A DNA stretch of 32,139 nucleotides from Acidobacteria bacterium RIFCSPLOWO2_12_FULL_67_14b (GTDB lineage Bacteria; Acidobacteriota; Vicinamibacteria; Vicinamibacterales; UBA2999), in NCBI GenBank assembly GCA_001768615.1, contig MELE01000095.1, positions 1 through 32,139 on the forward strand, given 5' to 3'. The translations under genes and the position numbers were made by a program. Position 1 is the first letter of the stretch. Each line of letters starts with the position of its first letter. Shown here in pieces: positions 1-8,644 of this stretch. The notes below the pieces were generated by a model. It made no database searches. It was not told where the DNA came from and saw only the letters and a list, made by a program, of their open reading frames with translations.

Positions 1-66
1 TCCGCCTATGGCGCCTCGGTCGTGAACGAAGCCTTCATCTCGGGAACGCAGCCAAGCAAACAGTAA
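1..66 (+). CDS. 3' end of an unknown protein (partial)
   Basis: An open frame enters from the left edge and ends at TAA (64-66). It gives 21 residues ending in NEAFISGTQPSKQ. The fragment is too short to assign a family. It is convergent with prfB, and a repeat-rich 170-bp gap separates the two stops. Codon use is GC-rich like the neighbours, which supports a real gene end, but a chance open frame cannot be excluded. Confidence 0.4.
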   Translation, partial: SAYGASVVNEAFISGTQPSKQ

Positions 67-83
67 CGGGGACGCCGTCGATC

Positions 84-235
84 TCAGATCTCAGATTGCA
101 GATTGCCGATCAATTGAAGATTTTGGATTGGGCAGATTTTGCATGCCCGAACGTCTAGATCGAGTGAAGATTCTGCATCTGCAATCTGAGATCTGCAATC
201 TGAGATCTGCAATCTGAGATCTGAAATCTGAGATC
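84..235. repeat. Inverted and tandem repeat, 14-bp unit GCAATCTGAGATCT
   Basis: Three perfect 14-bp units (GCAATCTGAGATCT at 181-194, 195-208, 209-222) are followed by a degenerate fourth (223-235). An inverted copy lies at 84-103; its reverse complement matches 205-224 perfectly over 20 nt, giving a long stem with a loop of about 100 nt. The array fills the gap between two convergent gene ends and begins directly after the prfB stop. The same family recurs at 25617-25693. It may work as a bidirectional 3'-end structure; it has no T-tract typical of an intrinsic terminator. Confidence 0.8.
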
Positions 236-236
236 G

Positions 237-1377
237 TCACAGGTCATCGTCCGCTGTCACTGCCTGTCCCAGCGTCCCCGACGCTTTCTGCATCAAGTAG
301 GTCTTGACGAACGGATCGATGTCGCCGTTCAGCACCTTGTCCACCTGGCCCTCGGCGTACTTCGTCCGGTGGTCCTTGATCATCTGATACGGCTGCAGCA
401 CGTAGCTGCGGATCTGCGATCCGAAGGCAATCTCCTTCTTCGCGCCGCCGATCTGTGACAGCTTGTCCTGCTGCTCCTTCTGCTTCAGATCGTAGAGCCG
501 CGCCTTCAACACCTTCATCGCCACGTCGCGGTTCTTGTGCTGCGACCGCTCGTTCTGGCACGAAATGACGATGCCGGTCGGCAAGTGCGTGAGCCGGACT
601 GCGGAGTCGGTGACGTTGACGTGCTGCCCGCCCGCGCCGCTCGATCGGAACGTGTCGATCCGCAGGTCCTTTTCCGGAATATCGATCTCGATCTCGTCGT
701 CGAACTCCGGCCACACGTAAACGGACGCGAACGACGTGTGCCGGCGCGCCGCCTGGTCGAACGGTGAAATGCGGACCAGACGATGGACGCCGGCTTCCGC
801 CGACATCAGGCCGAACGCGTACTCACCTGACAGTGTGAAAGTCACGCTCTTCAGCCCGGCCTCTTCGCCGGGCTGGTAATCGAGGATCTCGCGCGTGAAG
901 CCCTTCCGCTCCGCCCACTTGAGATACATGCGGAGGAGCATCTCGGCCCAGTCCTGCGACTCGGTGCCGCCGGCGCCGGGATGGATGGTGACGATGGCGT
1001 TGGCCTGATCGTGCTCGCCGCCCAGCATCTTCTTGGTCTCGGCGGTTTCGACCTGGGCCACGAGCACATCGAGCGCCTTGGCCAGGTCGGCGGTCACGTC
1101 CTCTCCCGCCTGCGACCACTCGATCAAAACGCCGATGTCGTCGATCTTCTTCTGGAGGCTGTCGCGGAGCTCGATGTCTTCCGCGAGGCGGCGCTGCCGC
1201 TGCAGCGTCTTCTGGGCCTCGGCCTGGTTGTTCCAGAAGTCCGCGGCGGCCACCTTCCGCTCGAGTTGAGCTAGCTCGCCTGGGTCATGCGCGTCGTCAA
1301 AGATAGCTCCGCATGTCGGCGGCCCGCTTGAGCAGGTCAGTGGATCGGCGGACAAGTTCTTCGATGACGAGCGCCAC
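237..1377 (-). CDS. prfB: Peptide chain release factor 2, with programmed +1 frameshift
   Basis: RF2 recognises UGA/UAA stop codons and triggers peptide release on the ribosome. The SPF anticodon-like motif (RISPFDQ) and the GGQ hydrolysis motif ([15 protein letters not shown]) are both present. The gene lies in two frames. The first 26 codons (1377-1300) run from a GTG start to CTT-TGA; reading then slips +1 to GAC (1298-1296) and continues to TGA at 237, giving about 379 residues, near the usual RF2 size. The GTG is chosen because AGGGAG (1389-1384) lies 6 nt upstream and the short frame has the RF2 N-terminal pattern (IEELVRR...DLLKRA...RSYL). The ribosome-binding site overlaps the lnt stop, so translation is probably coupled to lnt. 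Frameshifting at UGA makes expression autoregulatory in this family. Confidence 0.95.
1296..1310 (-). promoter_or_regulatory. RF2 programmed +1 frameshift site
   Basis: On the - strand the sequence reads GGAGCTATCTTTGAC. CTT is the slippery codon (1302-1300), TGA the in-frame stop (1299-1297) and GAC the first +1 codon. The GGAG (1310-1307) sits just upstream, in the place of the internal Shine-Dalgarno-like element that stimulates slippage in known prfB genes. The layout matches the E. coli site (UAU CUU UGA C). Confidence 0.93.
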
Positions 1378-1388
1378 GAGCGTCTCCC

Positions 1389-2912
1389 TCAGGGTTGCGG
1401 TTTCCGCATCAGTGCGGCGGCCAGGGCCGCCAGCGTCAGCACGGCCGACACGTGCGCGACCAGATCCCCAATTCTGGCATACAGCGTCTTCTCCTGCACG
1501 AAGCGCGCCTCGCCGACGACGGCGACGGTCTCGAACAGCCTCGTGCGAATCAGGACGCGCCCGTAGGGATCGATAATGCCGCTGACGCCGGTGTTCGCGG
1601 CCCGCACCAGATAGCGGCCTTGCTCGACCGCGCGCACCGCGGCCATCTCGAAGTGCTGGTACGCCGCCGACGACTCGCCGTACCACGCGTCGTTGGTAAT
1701 GGTGGTCAGCAGTTCGCTGCCCTGCCGAACCGCTTCGCGCATCAGCTCCGGGTAGGTGACCTCGTAGCAAATCGCCGTGCTCGCCATGTGGCCGTGCATG
1801 GGCAACATGGTCACCTGGGTTCCCGCGCTGAACGCGGAGACCGCCTCGACCAGCGGACCCACGAAGAACAGGATGCGCTGGAAGGGAACGTATTCGCCGA
1901 AGGGCACCAGGTGAATCTTGCGATACACCGCCGCGATGGCGCCGCCGGCGTCGAGCATGAACGCGGAGTTGTAGAACCGGTTCGTCGCGCCCGGTTCGAA
2001 CTCGTCGCTCCCCAGCAGCAGCGGCCTGCCGATGGCCTGCACGGTGGCCCGGATCGCGTCGGCCTTCGGATCGTCGGCGAAATAGAACGGCGTCGCCGAT
2101 TCGGGCCACAGCAAGACGTCGGCGCCGGCGTCGGCCGCCTGTCGCGTGAGTTGCAGGTAGCGCTCAACGATCATGCCTTCGCGCGCGGGGTTCCACTTGT
2201 CGACTTGGGCGATGTTGCCCTGGACGAGGCCGACGCGAATGGGTGTGCCGCCGTCCACCAGGGTGTTGACCGCCATCCTCTGGCCGCCCCAGATCGAGAC
2301 CCCGGCAATCAGCGCGAGCGTCGCGGTTGCCGTGATCCGTCGCGTGCGGCCGGCCGCGAGCGCGACGCCGGCGAAGCCCGCGTTGACGAGCCCGACAAAC
2401 AGCGAGAGCCCGTACACGCCGAGCAGGCTGGCCAGTTGCGCCACGGGCAGGAGCGCGATCATCGTGTTGCCGAGCGGGATCCACGGGAAGCCGCCGAACA
2501 GGTGGCCCCGCACGTATTCCAGCGCGACCCAGGCCGCGGGGAACAGGGCCAGGCCCCAAAGACCGAAACGCCGGATCCAAACGGCGGCAATCGCACCGGC
2601 CACCGCCACGTACGTCGCCATGTAGAGGACGAGCAGGCCGGTCACGAACACCGCGACCGGCCACGCGAGGCCGCCGAAGGTCTGGACGGTGGCGCCGGTC
2701 CAATACACGGTGCCGGCGAAATGCACGAAGCCCGCGAGGAGCCCGAGCGCGAAACCGCGGCGGGCGGTGACCCCCGGGTAGTGCCCGGACCGACCGTTCC
2801 ATCCGCTGAGCGCGACGAGCAGGGGCACGAGCGCAATGAAGGCGACCGCGCCGTGGCCGTAGCGCGGGAACGAGAGCGCGAGCAGCACGCCCGAAGCCAG
2901 CGCGGCGATCAA
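1389..2912 (-). CDS. lnt: Apolipoprotein N-acyltransferase
   Basis: Lnt transfers a third acyl chain from a phospholipid to the N-terminal cysteine of lipoproteins in the inner membrane. The first ~200 residues form several hydrophobic segments with short polar loops. A carbon-nitrogen hydrolase domain follows, with the expected triad: Glu in LLWPESATPF, Lys in YRKIHLVPFGEYVPF and Cys in STAICYEVTYPEL. A final hydrophobic segment lies near the C-terminus. The length (507 aa) is typical. The start is a TTG preceded by GAAGGA with almost no spacing; no better start exists before the upstream stop, so the N-terminus is slightly uncertain. It sits between the SPOR gene (29-bp gap) and prfB (11-bp gap before the GTG). 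Confidence 0.93.
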   Translation of the reverse strand: MIAALASGVLLALSFPRYGHGAVAFIALVPLLVALSGWNGRSGHYPGVTARRGFALGLLAGFVHFAGTVYWTGATVQTFGGLAWPVAVFVTGLLVLYMATYVAVAGAIAAVWIRRFGLWGLALFPAAWVALEYVRGHLFGGFPWIPLGNTMIALLPVAQLASLLGVYGLSLFVGLVNAGFAGVALAAGRTRRITATATLALIAGVSIWGGQRMAVNTLVDGGTPIRVGLVQGNIAQVDKWNPAREGMIVERYLQLTRQAADAGADVLLWPESATPFYFADDPKADAIRATVQAIGRPLLLGSDEFEPGATNRFYNSAFMLDAGGAIAAVYRKIHLVPFGEYVPFQRILFFVGPLVEAVSAFSAGTQVTMLPMHGHMASTAICYEVTYPELMREAVRQGSELLTTITNDAWYGESSAAYQHFEMAAVRAVEQGRYLVRAANTGVSGIIDPYGRVLIRTRLFETVAVVGEARFVQEKTLYARIGDLVAHVSAVLTLAALAAALMRKPQP

Positions 2913-2941
2913 TCCTTCACCGATACGTGGAGCACGGCGCG

Positions 2942-3625
2942 CTAGCGGACGACCCAGGGTTTGAACTGTTCTTCCTTTTGGAGGCGGGCGGCGACGGTGT
3001 CGGCTTCACGCCGTTCCTTGAACTTGCCGACGCGGACGCGATAGACGGCCGGCGCTCCCTTGGCGGGCGCCAGCACGTACGCGGGATAGCCCTTCCCTGC
3101 CAGGCGTTTGACGATGGCGTCGGCTTCTTCGCGCTCGCGCAGCGCGGCCACCTGAATGGCAAAGCCACTGCCGGGCGGTTCGGTGTTCGCGGCCGGCGCC
3201 GCCGCTGCTGCCGGAACACGCCTCTCGGGCCGGGCCGGCGCCGGCGGAACGGCCTCAGGTTTCGGTGTGGGCGTGGATTCTTCAGGCGTTGGCGCTGCCG
3301 CGGCAGACCCGGAAGGCTTCAGCGAATCCGGCGGCGGGACCGATCCGCCAAGCCGCTCCGCGTAACTCAGCTTCTCGCCCGCGGTAACCGGCGACGAGCT
3401 CGAGCCCCCACCGGACGACGCGGGCGGCGGCGAGGGTTCCGCCTGCGCGGCCGCCACGGCATCGGCGCCTTCAGGCAGCCCCCGTTCGGCCCGGACCCCT
3501 CGACCGACCTGGACGCCGGTCAGGAAAATCACCACCGCGATCACGACCACGGCCATGAACAGGAACACGAGCTGCTTCCCGCTGAGTTGTATTTCCCGGA
3601 ATGCGTCGTCGTGTGTCGAGGCCAT
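2942..3625 (-). CDS. SPOR-domain membrane protein
   Basis: This 227-aa protein has a short cytoplasmic N-terminus, one transmembrane helix (about residues 18-40, VFLFMAVVVIAVVIFLTGV), a long Pro/Ala/Ser-rich periplasmic linker (about 50-150) and a C-terminal SPOR domain (about 152-227, starting FAIQVAALRE). SPOR domains bind denuded peptidoglycan glycan strands, usually at the division site; FtsN and DedD share this layout. The gene lies 22 bp after the TPR gene and 29 bp before lnt, in a cell-envelope operon. A division role is inferred from architecture only. Confidence 0.85.
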   Translation of the reverse strand: MASTHDDAFREIQLSGKQLVFLFMAVVVIAVVIFLTGVQVGRGVRAERGLPEGADAVAAAQAEPSPPPASSGGGSSSSPVTAGEKLSYAERLGGSVPPPDSLKPSGSAAAAPTPEESTPTPKPEAVPPAPARPERRVPAAAAAPAANTEPPGSGFAIQVAALREREEADAIVKRLAGKGYPAYVLAPAKGAPAVYRVRVGKFKERREADTVAARLQKEEQFKPWVVR

Positions 3626-3647
3626 CAGTGCAAAACTGGGAAGAATT

Positions 3648-5267
3648 TTACCACGCCGGTCCGCCCATCTTCACTTTCAGCTTCAGCGCGTCTTCCGACG
3701 TGGGATCCAGGGCCAGGGCACGGTCGATTTCGGCCCGCGCCGCCGCGGCATCCTGGACGTTCAAGTACGCCTCGGCGAGGGCGATGTGGGCCGCCACGGT
3801 CTCTTCGCTCCAGAGGGCGATCTTGAGGGCTTCAACCGCATCGACCGATCGGCCGCCGCGCAGGTACAAGCGGCCGAGCAGCAAGTGGGCCTCGGCCAGG
3901 TACGGCGACAGGTAGAGCGCGCGGCGGATCTCCTGGATGGCCTCGCGATCTGCTTCCCGCTGAAAGGCCCGCCGACCTGCGTCGAGGTGAAAGGCGGCCA
4001 GCAAATCCTGATCGCGCTGCCCGGCGGTGGTGATGATGGTGTCCACCCGGGTGGGTGCCGGTGTCAGCTCTTCGTCGAGTCGTTCGAGGCCCCGCGGCAC
4101 GGGATCGGCGCTTGCCGCCTTGGACTCCCACGACGCGTACTTCGTCGAGAGGCGCAGCGCGAGCTCGCGCTCCCGCGCCGCTTCGGCCGTGGCGCCGGTG
4201 TGGTGCAGGGCGACGGAGAGGATGTAATGCGCATCACCATCGCCGGGATCGCGCCGGACGGCCTCGCGGAGCCAGTAGATGGCTGCGCGCGGGTCCTTGT
4301 CCAGCCAGTATGCGTACCCCAGATTGAAGAAGAGATTGCCATCAGCCGGGTTCAACTCGGTCGCCTGGCTGAAGTAGTAAGTGGCCCGGCCCGGCTGGTG
4401 GGCCGTCGACTTGCGCAGCTCGGTGACGCCAATCGCGTTGGCGACGGCTGCGGACCGCTCTTCCGCCTGCAGCGCGCGAAGCGTCACCAACGCGTCGTCG
4501 AAGCGATGGAGGCTCAGCTGCGAGAGCGCACGGCGGAACCGGCCTTCCCGCGACAGACGGCTCTCGGGGCGGATCGCCGACACCACGTCGAGGGCACGCT
4601 GGTGGTCGGAGGCGTCGGTGTGAATTTCCCAGATCGCCAGGCGGGCCCGATCGAACTGGGGCGCGGCCTTGAGCGTCTGCTCGAGAAACGACAGCGCGGT
4701 CGCCGGGGTTTCGGCCACCAGGCCCTTCACGTATAACTCGAACACCTGGGGCGACGGCGGCAGCCGATCCGACGCGCTCACCACGGCTCCGGTTCCGCGC
4801 AGTTGCTGAGCCAGACGTCCGAAGACCGCGAAGACGTCGGCCAGCGGGCCGCTCGCGTCGACCTCAGGAAGCAGCCGCCCCGTGTCGAGCCGTACGAGCC
4901 GCGCGCGGGCGACGAGTTGATCGGCCCTCAGTTCCACGCTGCCCAACACCACGACGGTCGCGCCCACGGCGTGCCCCACCTTGATCGACGACGCGCGGCT
5001 GAGCAACGCGGCGGCCGGCAGTTGCAGGCGATCGAACGCCTGCAGCCGATCCTCGCGATCCACCGTAAGCTCGCCGCTCGCCGACAGCAGGTCGGTCAGC
5101 AGCACGGCCGCGCCTTCACGCATCCAGGCCAGCCTGGGTTCCTGGCCGATATTGTCGAACGGGAGCACGATCACCAGAGCGCCCGCAGGGACCTGGGCGG
5201 AGGCGTGGCTCGGCGATATCAGGGAGCCCAGGACCGCGCACGCCAAGGCCCAGCGCATCCGGATCAT
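3648..5267 (-). CDS. Secreted TPR-repeat protein with N-terminal FlgO/TolB-like domain
   Basis: The ATG at 5267 overlaps the upstream stop as ATGA, suggesting coupled translation and giving 539 residues; a second ATG lies three codons in. An N-terminal signal peptide (MRWALACAVLGSLISPSHASA) is followed by a domain of about 130 residues (ALVIVLPFDNIGQEPRLAWM...) of the FlgO/TolB-N-like type found before TPR arrays. Tetratricopeptide repeats cover most of the rest, for example FFNLGYAYWLDKDPRAAIYW and LAEAHLLLGRLYLRGG. Such proteins act as periplasmic or outer-membrane scaffolds. No catalytic motif is visible and the partner is unknown. The operon context (SPOR, lnt) suggests an envelope role. 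Confidence 0.75.
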   Translation of the reverse strand: MIRMRWALACAVLGSLISPSHASAQVPAGALVIVLPFDNIGQEPRLAWMREGAAVLLTDLLSASGELTVDREDRLQAFDRLQLPAAALLSRASSIKVGHAVGATVVVLGSVELRADQLVARARLVRLDTGRLLPEVDASGPLADVFAVFGRLAQQLRGTGAVVSASDRLPPSPQVFELYVKGLVAETPATALSFLEQTLKAAPQFDRARLAIWEIHTDASDHQRALDVVSAIRPESRLSREGRFRRALSQLSLHRFDDALVTLRALQAEERSAAVANAIGVTELRKSTAHQPGRATYYFSQATELNPADGNLFFNLGYAYWLDKDPRAAIYWLREAVRRDPGDGDAHYILSVALHHTGATAEAARERELALRLSTKYASWESKAASADPVPRGLERLDEELTPAPTRVDTIITTAGQRDQDLLAAFHLDAGRRAFQREADREAIQEIRRALYLSPYLAEAHLLLGRLYLRGGRSVDAVEALKIALWSEETVAAHIALAEAYLNVQDAAAARAEIDRALALDPTSEDALKLKVKMGGPAW

Positions 5268-5857
5268 CTGGGGTCGATGGCTCCCTCGTGACGCGCGCCG
5301 CGAACGGTGACGGCGAGGCTCCATCCCGCTTCGTCTTCGTGGGCGACGCCGACCTCCGCGTCGACGGCACAGAGGGCCATCAGGCGCTGCAGGGCCGCGG
5401 CATAGAATCCGCGCATGGGCACCGAGGCGGGGGCGCGCAGTTGTTCGAACAGGGCCGAGTGGATCTCGACGACGGCCCCGCCGTCGCGCATCCGGGTCTT
5501 CACTTTCGAGCGGCGGACGGTCGCCACGACGAGCTTCTTGCCGAGCGCCAGCGCGGCCCGCGCGCGCATGCCCGTGGGCAGCCGCCGGATCCACCACCGG
5601 CGCAGCGCCGAGGTTTCCTGGAAGGTCCAATCCGCGGCGCAGGTGCCGGCCCGGGTGGCGATCTCGTCGTTGGCGGGCGGCTCTTCGCGGTGGAGAAAAC
5701 TCAACACCGCGCCCAGCGGGGCCAGGCCGATGCGCCCGTCGCGCATGCCGGTGGGACTGAGCCAGTTCTCGTAGAACTCAAGCCGTGTGGGGGAAACGTC
5801 GGCAATGCCCTGATGCAGGCTCGAGATGAGCAACCGACCGATTCCGGCGTCAGCCAT
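5264..5857 (-). CDS. Unknown 197-aa protein, first gene of the envelope operon
   Basis: The frame starts at ATG 5857 (MADAGIGRLLISSLHQGIAD) and ends in TGA overlapping the next ATG. It contains a conserved-looking block (TRLEFYENWLSP), a basic central part (RRWWIRRLPTGMRARAALALG, SKVKTRMRDG) and a C-terminal alpha/beta stretch (FYAAALQRLMALCAVDAEVGV). There is no signal peptide, no transmembrane helix and no recognised catalytic motif. The C-terminal pattern is loosely like the small-molecule-binding V4R/heme-NO-binding fold, but this is a guess. It is divergent from argS, with a plausible promoter in between. Confidence 0.65.
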   Translation of the reverse strand: MADAGIGRLLISSLHQGIADVSPTRLEFYENWLSPTGMRDGRIGLAPLGAVLSFLHREEPPANDEIATRAGTCAADWTFQETSALRRWWIRRLPTGMRARAALALGKKLVVATVRRSKVKTRMRDGGAVVEIHSALFEQLRAPASVPMRGFYAAALQRLMALCAVDAEVGVAHEDEAGWSLAVTVRGARHEGAIDPR

Positions 5858-5885
5858 GACGAAGGCCCGAGGATCTGATAACGTG

Positions 5886-5914
5886 AGCGTACCGCACGCC
5901 TTCGAACGAGTCAA
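5886..5914 (-). promoter_or_regulatory. Putative sigma-70-type promoter for the 5857-to-237 operon
   Basis: Reading leftward, TTGACT (5914-5909) is followed after 17 nt by TACGCT (5891-5886). The -10 box keeps the T-A-n-n-n-T positions. It lies about 30 nt before the ATG at 5857, in a 69-bp divergent gap shared with argS. Two other gaps in the window carry similar TTGACA/TAnnnT pairs, which gives some support. No clear counterpart was found for argS. Confidence 0.4.
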
Positions 5915-5926
5915 CGAACCAGCATC

Positions 5927-7939
5927 ATGATTCTGCCGATTCACGAACAGGTCAGGGCGCGTGTGCGCGCCGTCCTCGCCGAGCTCTACGGGCTGAGCGA
6001 CGCCGACGCCACGGTCTCCGTGGAATACCCGCCGAACCGTACGCTCGGCGATCTGGGCACTCCGGTGGCCTTCGACCTGGCCCGCCGCCTGCGCAAGGCC
6101 CCGCGCGCGATCGCCCAGGAGATCGCCGGCGCGCTCGGTCCGATGCCCGGCATCACGCCCGTCGATGCGGCGCCGAACGGCTACCTCAACGTGTTTCTCG
6201 ATCGGCCCTCGTTCCTGCTGTCGCGCCTCGGCGTCGCCGGCACGCTGCCGCCGCCCGTCCGCGCCGACAAGACCATCGTCGAGCACACGGCGATCAACCC
6301 CAACAAGGCCGCCCACATCGGCCACCTGCGGAACTCGGCGCTCGGCGACACGCTCGTGCGCGTGCTCAGGTTCCGCGGGAACCCGGTCGAGGTGCAGAAC
6401 TACATCGACGACACGGGCGTGCAGGTCGCCGACGTCGTCGTCGGCTTCCAGGTCCTCGAGCAGGTCGACCTCGCGGCCGCGAAACGCATCGCGGCCTCGG
6501 CCCGGTTCGACTACTACTGCTGGGACCTCTATGCGCGCGTCACCGAGTGGTACGACGGCGACCAGCAACGGCTGCAGATCCGCGCCGCCACGCTGCACGA
6601 TATCGAGCACGGCACCGAGCCGACCGCGAGCCTCGCCGCGTTCATCGCGGATACGGTCGTCCGCTGCCACCTGAAGACGATGGCGCGGCTGAACATCGAC
6701 TACCAGTTGCTGACGTGGGAAGGCGACATCCTCCGTCTCAAGTTCTGGGCGCGCGCGTTCGACGTGCTCAAACAGACGGGGGCGGTGTTCCTCCAGACCG
6801 AGGGGCGCCTGGCCGGCTGCTGGGTGATGAAGATCGATGACACACCGGCCGAGGCCGACGGCGAGGCGACCGAGACCGATGACGCCGCCGAGGAGCGCGA
6901 GAAGGTGATCGTCCGCTCGAACGGCACCGTCACCTACGTCGGCAAGGACATGGCCTACCAGTTCTGGAAGTCAGGCCTGCTCGGTCACGACTTCCACTAC
7001 CGAAAGTTCGCCACGCGCATGAACGGCGACACGCTGTGGGCCACGACCAGCGACCCGGCCCGCGCCGTCGCCGACCATCCGGCCTTCGGCGCCGCCGCCG
7101 CCACCTACAACGTGATCGACGTGCGGCAGGCGTACCTGCAGAAGCTGCTCAAGCAGGCGCTGACGGCCATCGGCCACCCGGCGGAAGCGGAACGCCTGAC
7201 GCATTTCTCCTACGAGATGGTCGCGCTCTCGCACGCCACCGCCACGGAGCTCGGCTTCGCGCCGCCGCCCGATTCCGGCGACGCCAAGCGCCCGTTCGTC
7301 GAAGTGTCGGGGCGCAAGGGACTGGGCGTGAAGGCGGACGACCTGATCGATCGGGTGATCGACAAGGCGCTGGCCGAAGTGGATCGCCGGCAGAGCGACC
7401 TGCCGGCCGCCGATCGCCGCAAGATCGCCGAGCAGATCGGCATCGCCGCGGTGCGCTACTTCCTGATCAAGTACTCCCGCACGAAGGTCATCGCCTTCGA
7501 CATCGACGAGGCGTTGAACTTCGAGGGCGAAAGCGGACCGTATCTGCAGTACGCGGTCGTGCGCGCGAACAACATTTTCCAGAAGCTGCAGGACCGGTTG
7601 GGCCTGGACGAGGCGGCGATGCTGGCGCCGCTCCCCGCCGCCCCGCCGGAGGCGATCAACGGCGCCGGCGGCGACCACGAGCTCTGGGGCCTCGTGTTCG
7701 AGGCCTCGCGCCTGGACGATGTGGTCGAGCAGGTGGTGCGCTCGCTCGAGTTCGCCGTCCTGGCCAAGTACGGCTTCGGCCTGGCCCAGTTGTTCAATGC
7801 GTTCTATCACCGGGCGCCGATCCTCAACGAAGAACGCGACGACGTGCGGCGCTGGCGGGCGGCGGCGGTGGCCTATTTCCGCCAGCAGCTCACCCGCGCG
7901 CTCGATCTAATGGGCGTTGCCGTTCCCCCTCGAATGTAG
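5927..7939 (+). CDS. argS: Arginyl-tRNA synthetase
   Basis: ArgRS charges tRNA-Arg with arginine in the cytoplasm and is a class I synthetase. The N-terminal Arg-S domain (about 1-100) is followed by the HIGH signature (NPNKAAHIGHLRNSALGD) and a catalytic core with YIDDTGVQVADVV and YVGKDMAYQFWK. The KMSKS region has the relaxed ArgRS form (SGRKG). The DALR anticodon-binding domain ends the protein. At 670 aa it is longer than the common 550-600, partly through an acidic insert (TPAEADGEATETDDAAEERE, about residues 306-325). The ATG at 5927 lacks a strong Shine-Dalgarno sequence. The next gene follows after 12 bp. Confidence 0.95.
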   Translation: MILPIHEQVRARVRAVLAELYGLSDADATVSVEYPPNRTLGDLGTPVAFDLARRLRKAPRAIAQEIAGALGPMPGITPVDAAPNGYLNVFLDRPSFLLSRLGVAGTLPPPVRADKTIVEHTAINPNKAAHIGHLRNSALGDTLVRVLRFRGNPVEVQNYIDDTGVQVADVVVGFQVLEQVDLAAAKRIAASARFDYYCWDLYARVTEWYDGDQQRLQIRAATLHDIEHGTEPTASLAAFIADTVVRCHLKTMARLNIDYQLLTWEGDILRLKFWARAFDVLKQTGAVFLQTEGRLAGCWVMKIDDTPAEADGEATETDDAAEEREKVIVRSNGTVTYVGKDMAYQFWKSGLLGHDFHYRKFATRMNGDTLWATTSDPARAVADHPAFGAAAATYNVIDVRQAYLQKLLKQALTAIGHPAEAERLTHFSYEMVALSHATATELGFAPPPDSGDAKRPFVEVSGRKGLGVKADDLIDRVIDKALAEVDRRQSDLPAADRRKIAEQIGIAAVRYFLIKYSRTKVIAFDIDEALNFEGESGPYLQYAVVRANNIFQKLQDRLGLDEAAMLAPLPAAPPEAINGAGGDHELWGLVFEASRLDDVVEQVVRSLEFAVLAKYGFGLAQLFNAFYHRAPILNEERDDVRRWRAAAVAYFRQQLTRALDLMGVAVPPRM

Positions 7940-7951
7940 GACGCTTGAGCC

Positions 7952-8644
7952 ATGCCGTTGATCGCCATCGCCCAGAACCGGCGGATGTCCGACTATGTTG
8001 AATCCGTGCGCCGGGCCGGGGGCGAGCCGATTGAAGTGGGCGCCGATGGCGAGTCGCCCGAGCACATCCTGGCGCGCGTGGACGGCATCATGCTGACCGG
8101 CGGCGGCGACGTCGATCCCAAGCTGTACGGCGAGGCCCGGCACGCGACGTTCGACCCGGCCGAGTCGGGCCGCGACGCCTTCGAGATCGCGCTGACCAAG
8201 GCGGCGGTGGCGTCCGGCATCCCCTACTTCGCGATCTGCCGCGGCATGCAGCTGCTGAACGTCGCGATGGGCGGATCGCTCATCCAGGACATCCCCAGCC
8301 AGGTGCCCGGCGCGCTGCCGCACGCGGTGCCCGAGCCGCGCTTCGCCATCGCGCACGAAGTCTGGGTGTCGAAGGGCTCGCGCCTGTCGGCGCTGCTCGC
8401 CGATCACATGGAAGACGGCGAGACGTGCCACGTGAACAGCCGGCATCACCAGTCGGTGCAGCGGGTCGCGAACGGCTTCGACGTCACCGCCACCTCGCCG
8501 GACGGCGTCATCGAGGCGATGGAACAACCGGGCGACGGCTTTTGCGTCGCCGTGCAGTGGCATCCGGAGAACTTCTGGCGCACTGGCGAATTCCGATCGC
8601 TCTTCGAAGGCCTCGTGCAGGCGGCTAACGCGCGAACGCGATGA
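7952..8644 (+). CDS. Gamma-glutamyl-gamma-aminobutyrate hydrolase family (class I glutamine amidotransferase fold)
   Basis: This 230-aa protein has the peptidase C26 / PuuD-like layout: nucleophile Cys in FAICRGMQLLNVAMGG and His-Glu in VQWHPENFW near the C-terminus, plus GIMLTGGGDVDP, typical of the oxyanion region. Relatives hydrolyse gamma-glutamyl amides such as gamma-glutamyl-GABA in putrescine breakdown. No putrescine genes lie nearby, so the substrate is open. It follows argS by 12 bp on the same strand and probably shares its transcript. Its last 20 bp overlap the end of the convergent methyltransferase gene. Confidence 0.85.
   Translation: MPLIAIAQNRRMSDYVESVRRAGGEPIEVGADGESPEHILARVDGIMLTGGGDVDPKLYGEARHATFDPAESGRDAFEIALTKAAVASGIPYFAICRGMQLLNVAMGGSLIQDIPSQVPGALPHAVPEPRFAIAHEVWVSKGSRLSALLADHMEDGETCHVNSRHHQSVQRVANGFDVTATSPDGVIEAMEQPGDGFCVAVQWHPENFWRTGEFRSLFEGLVQAANARTR

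Noticed and set aside
1297-1377. prfB as a pseudogene with an in-frame stop
   Set aside because: CTT-TGA-C with an upstream GGAG is the conserved RF2 recoding signal, and the rest of the gene is intact.
1395-2945. Long open frame on the + strand opposite lnt
   Set aside because: It is a high-GC shadow; its composition is Arg/His/Asp-biased and it has no family motif, while the - strand frame is a clear Lnt.
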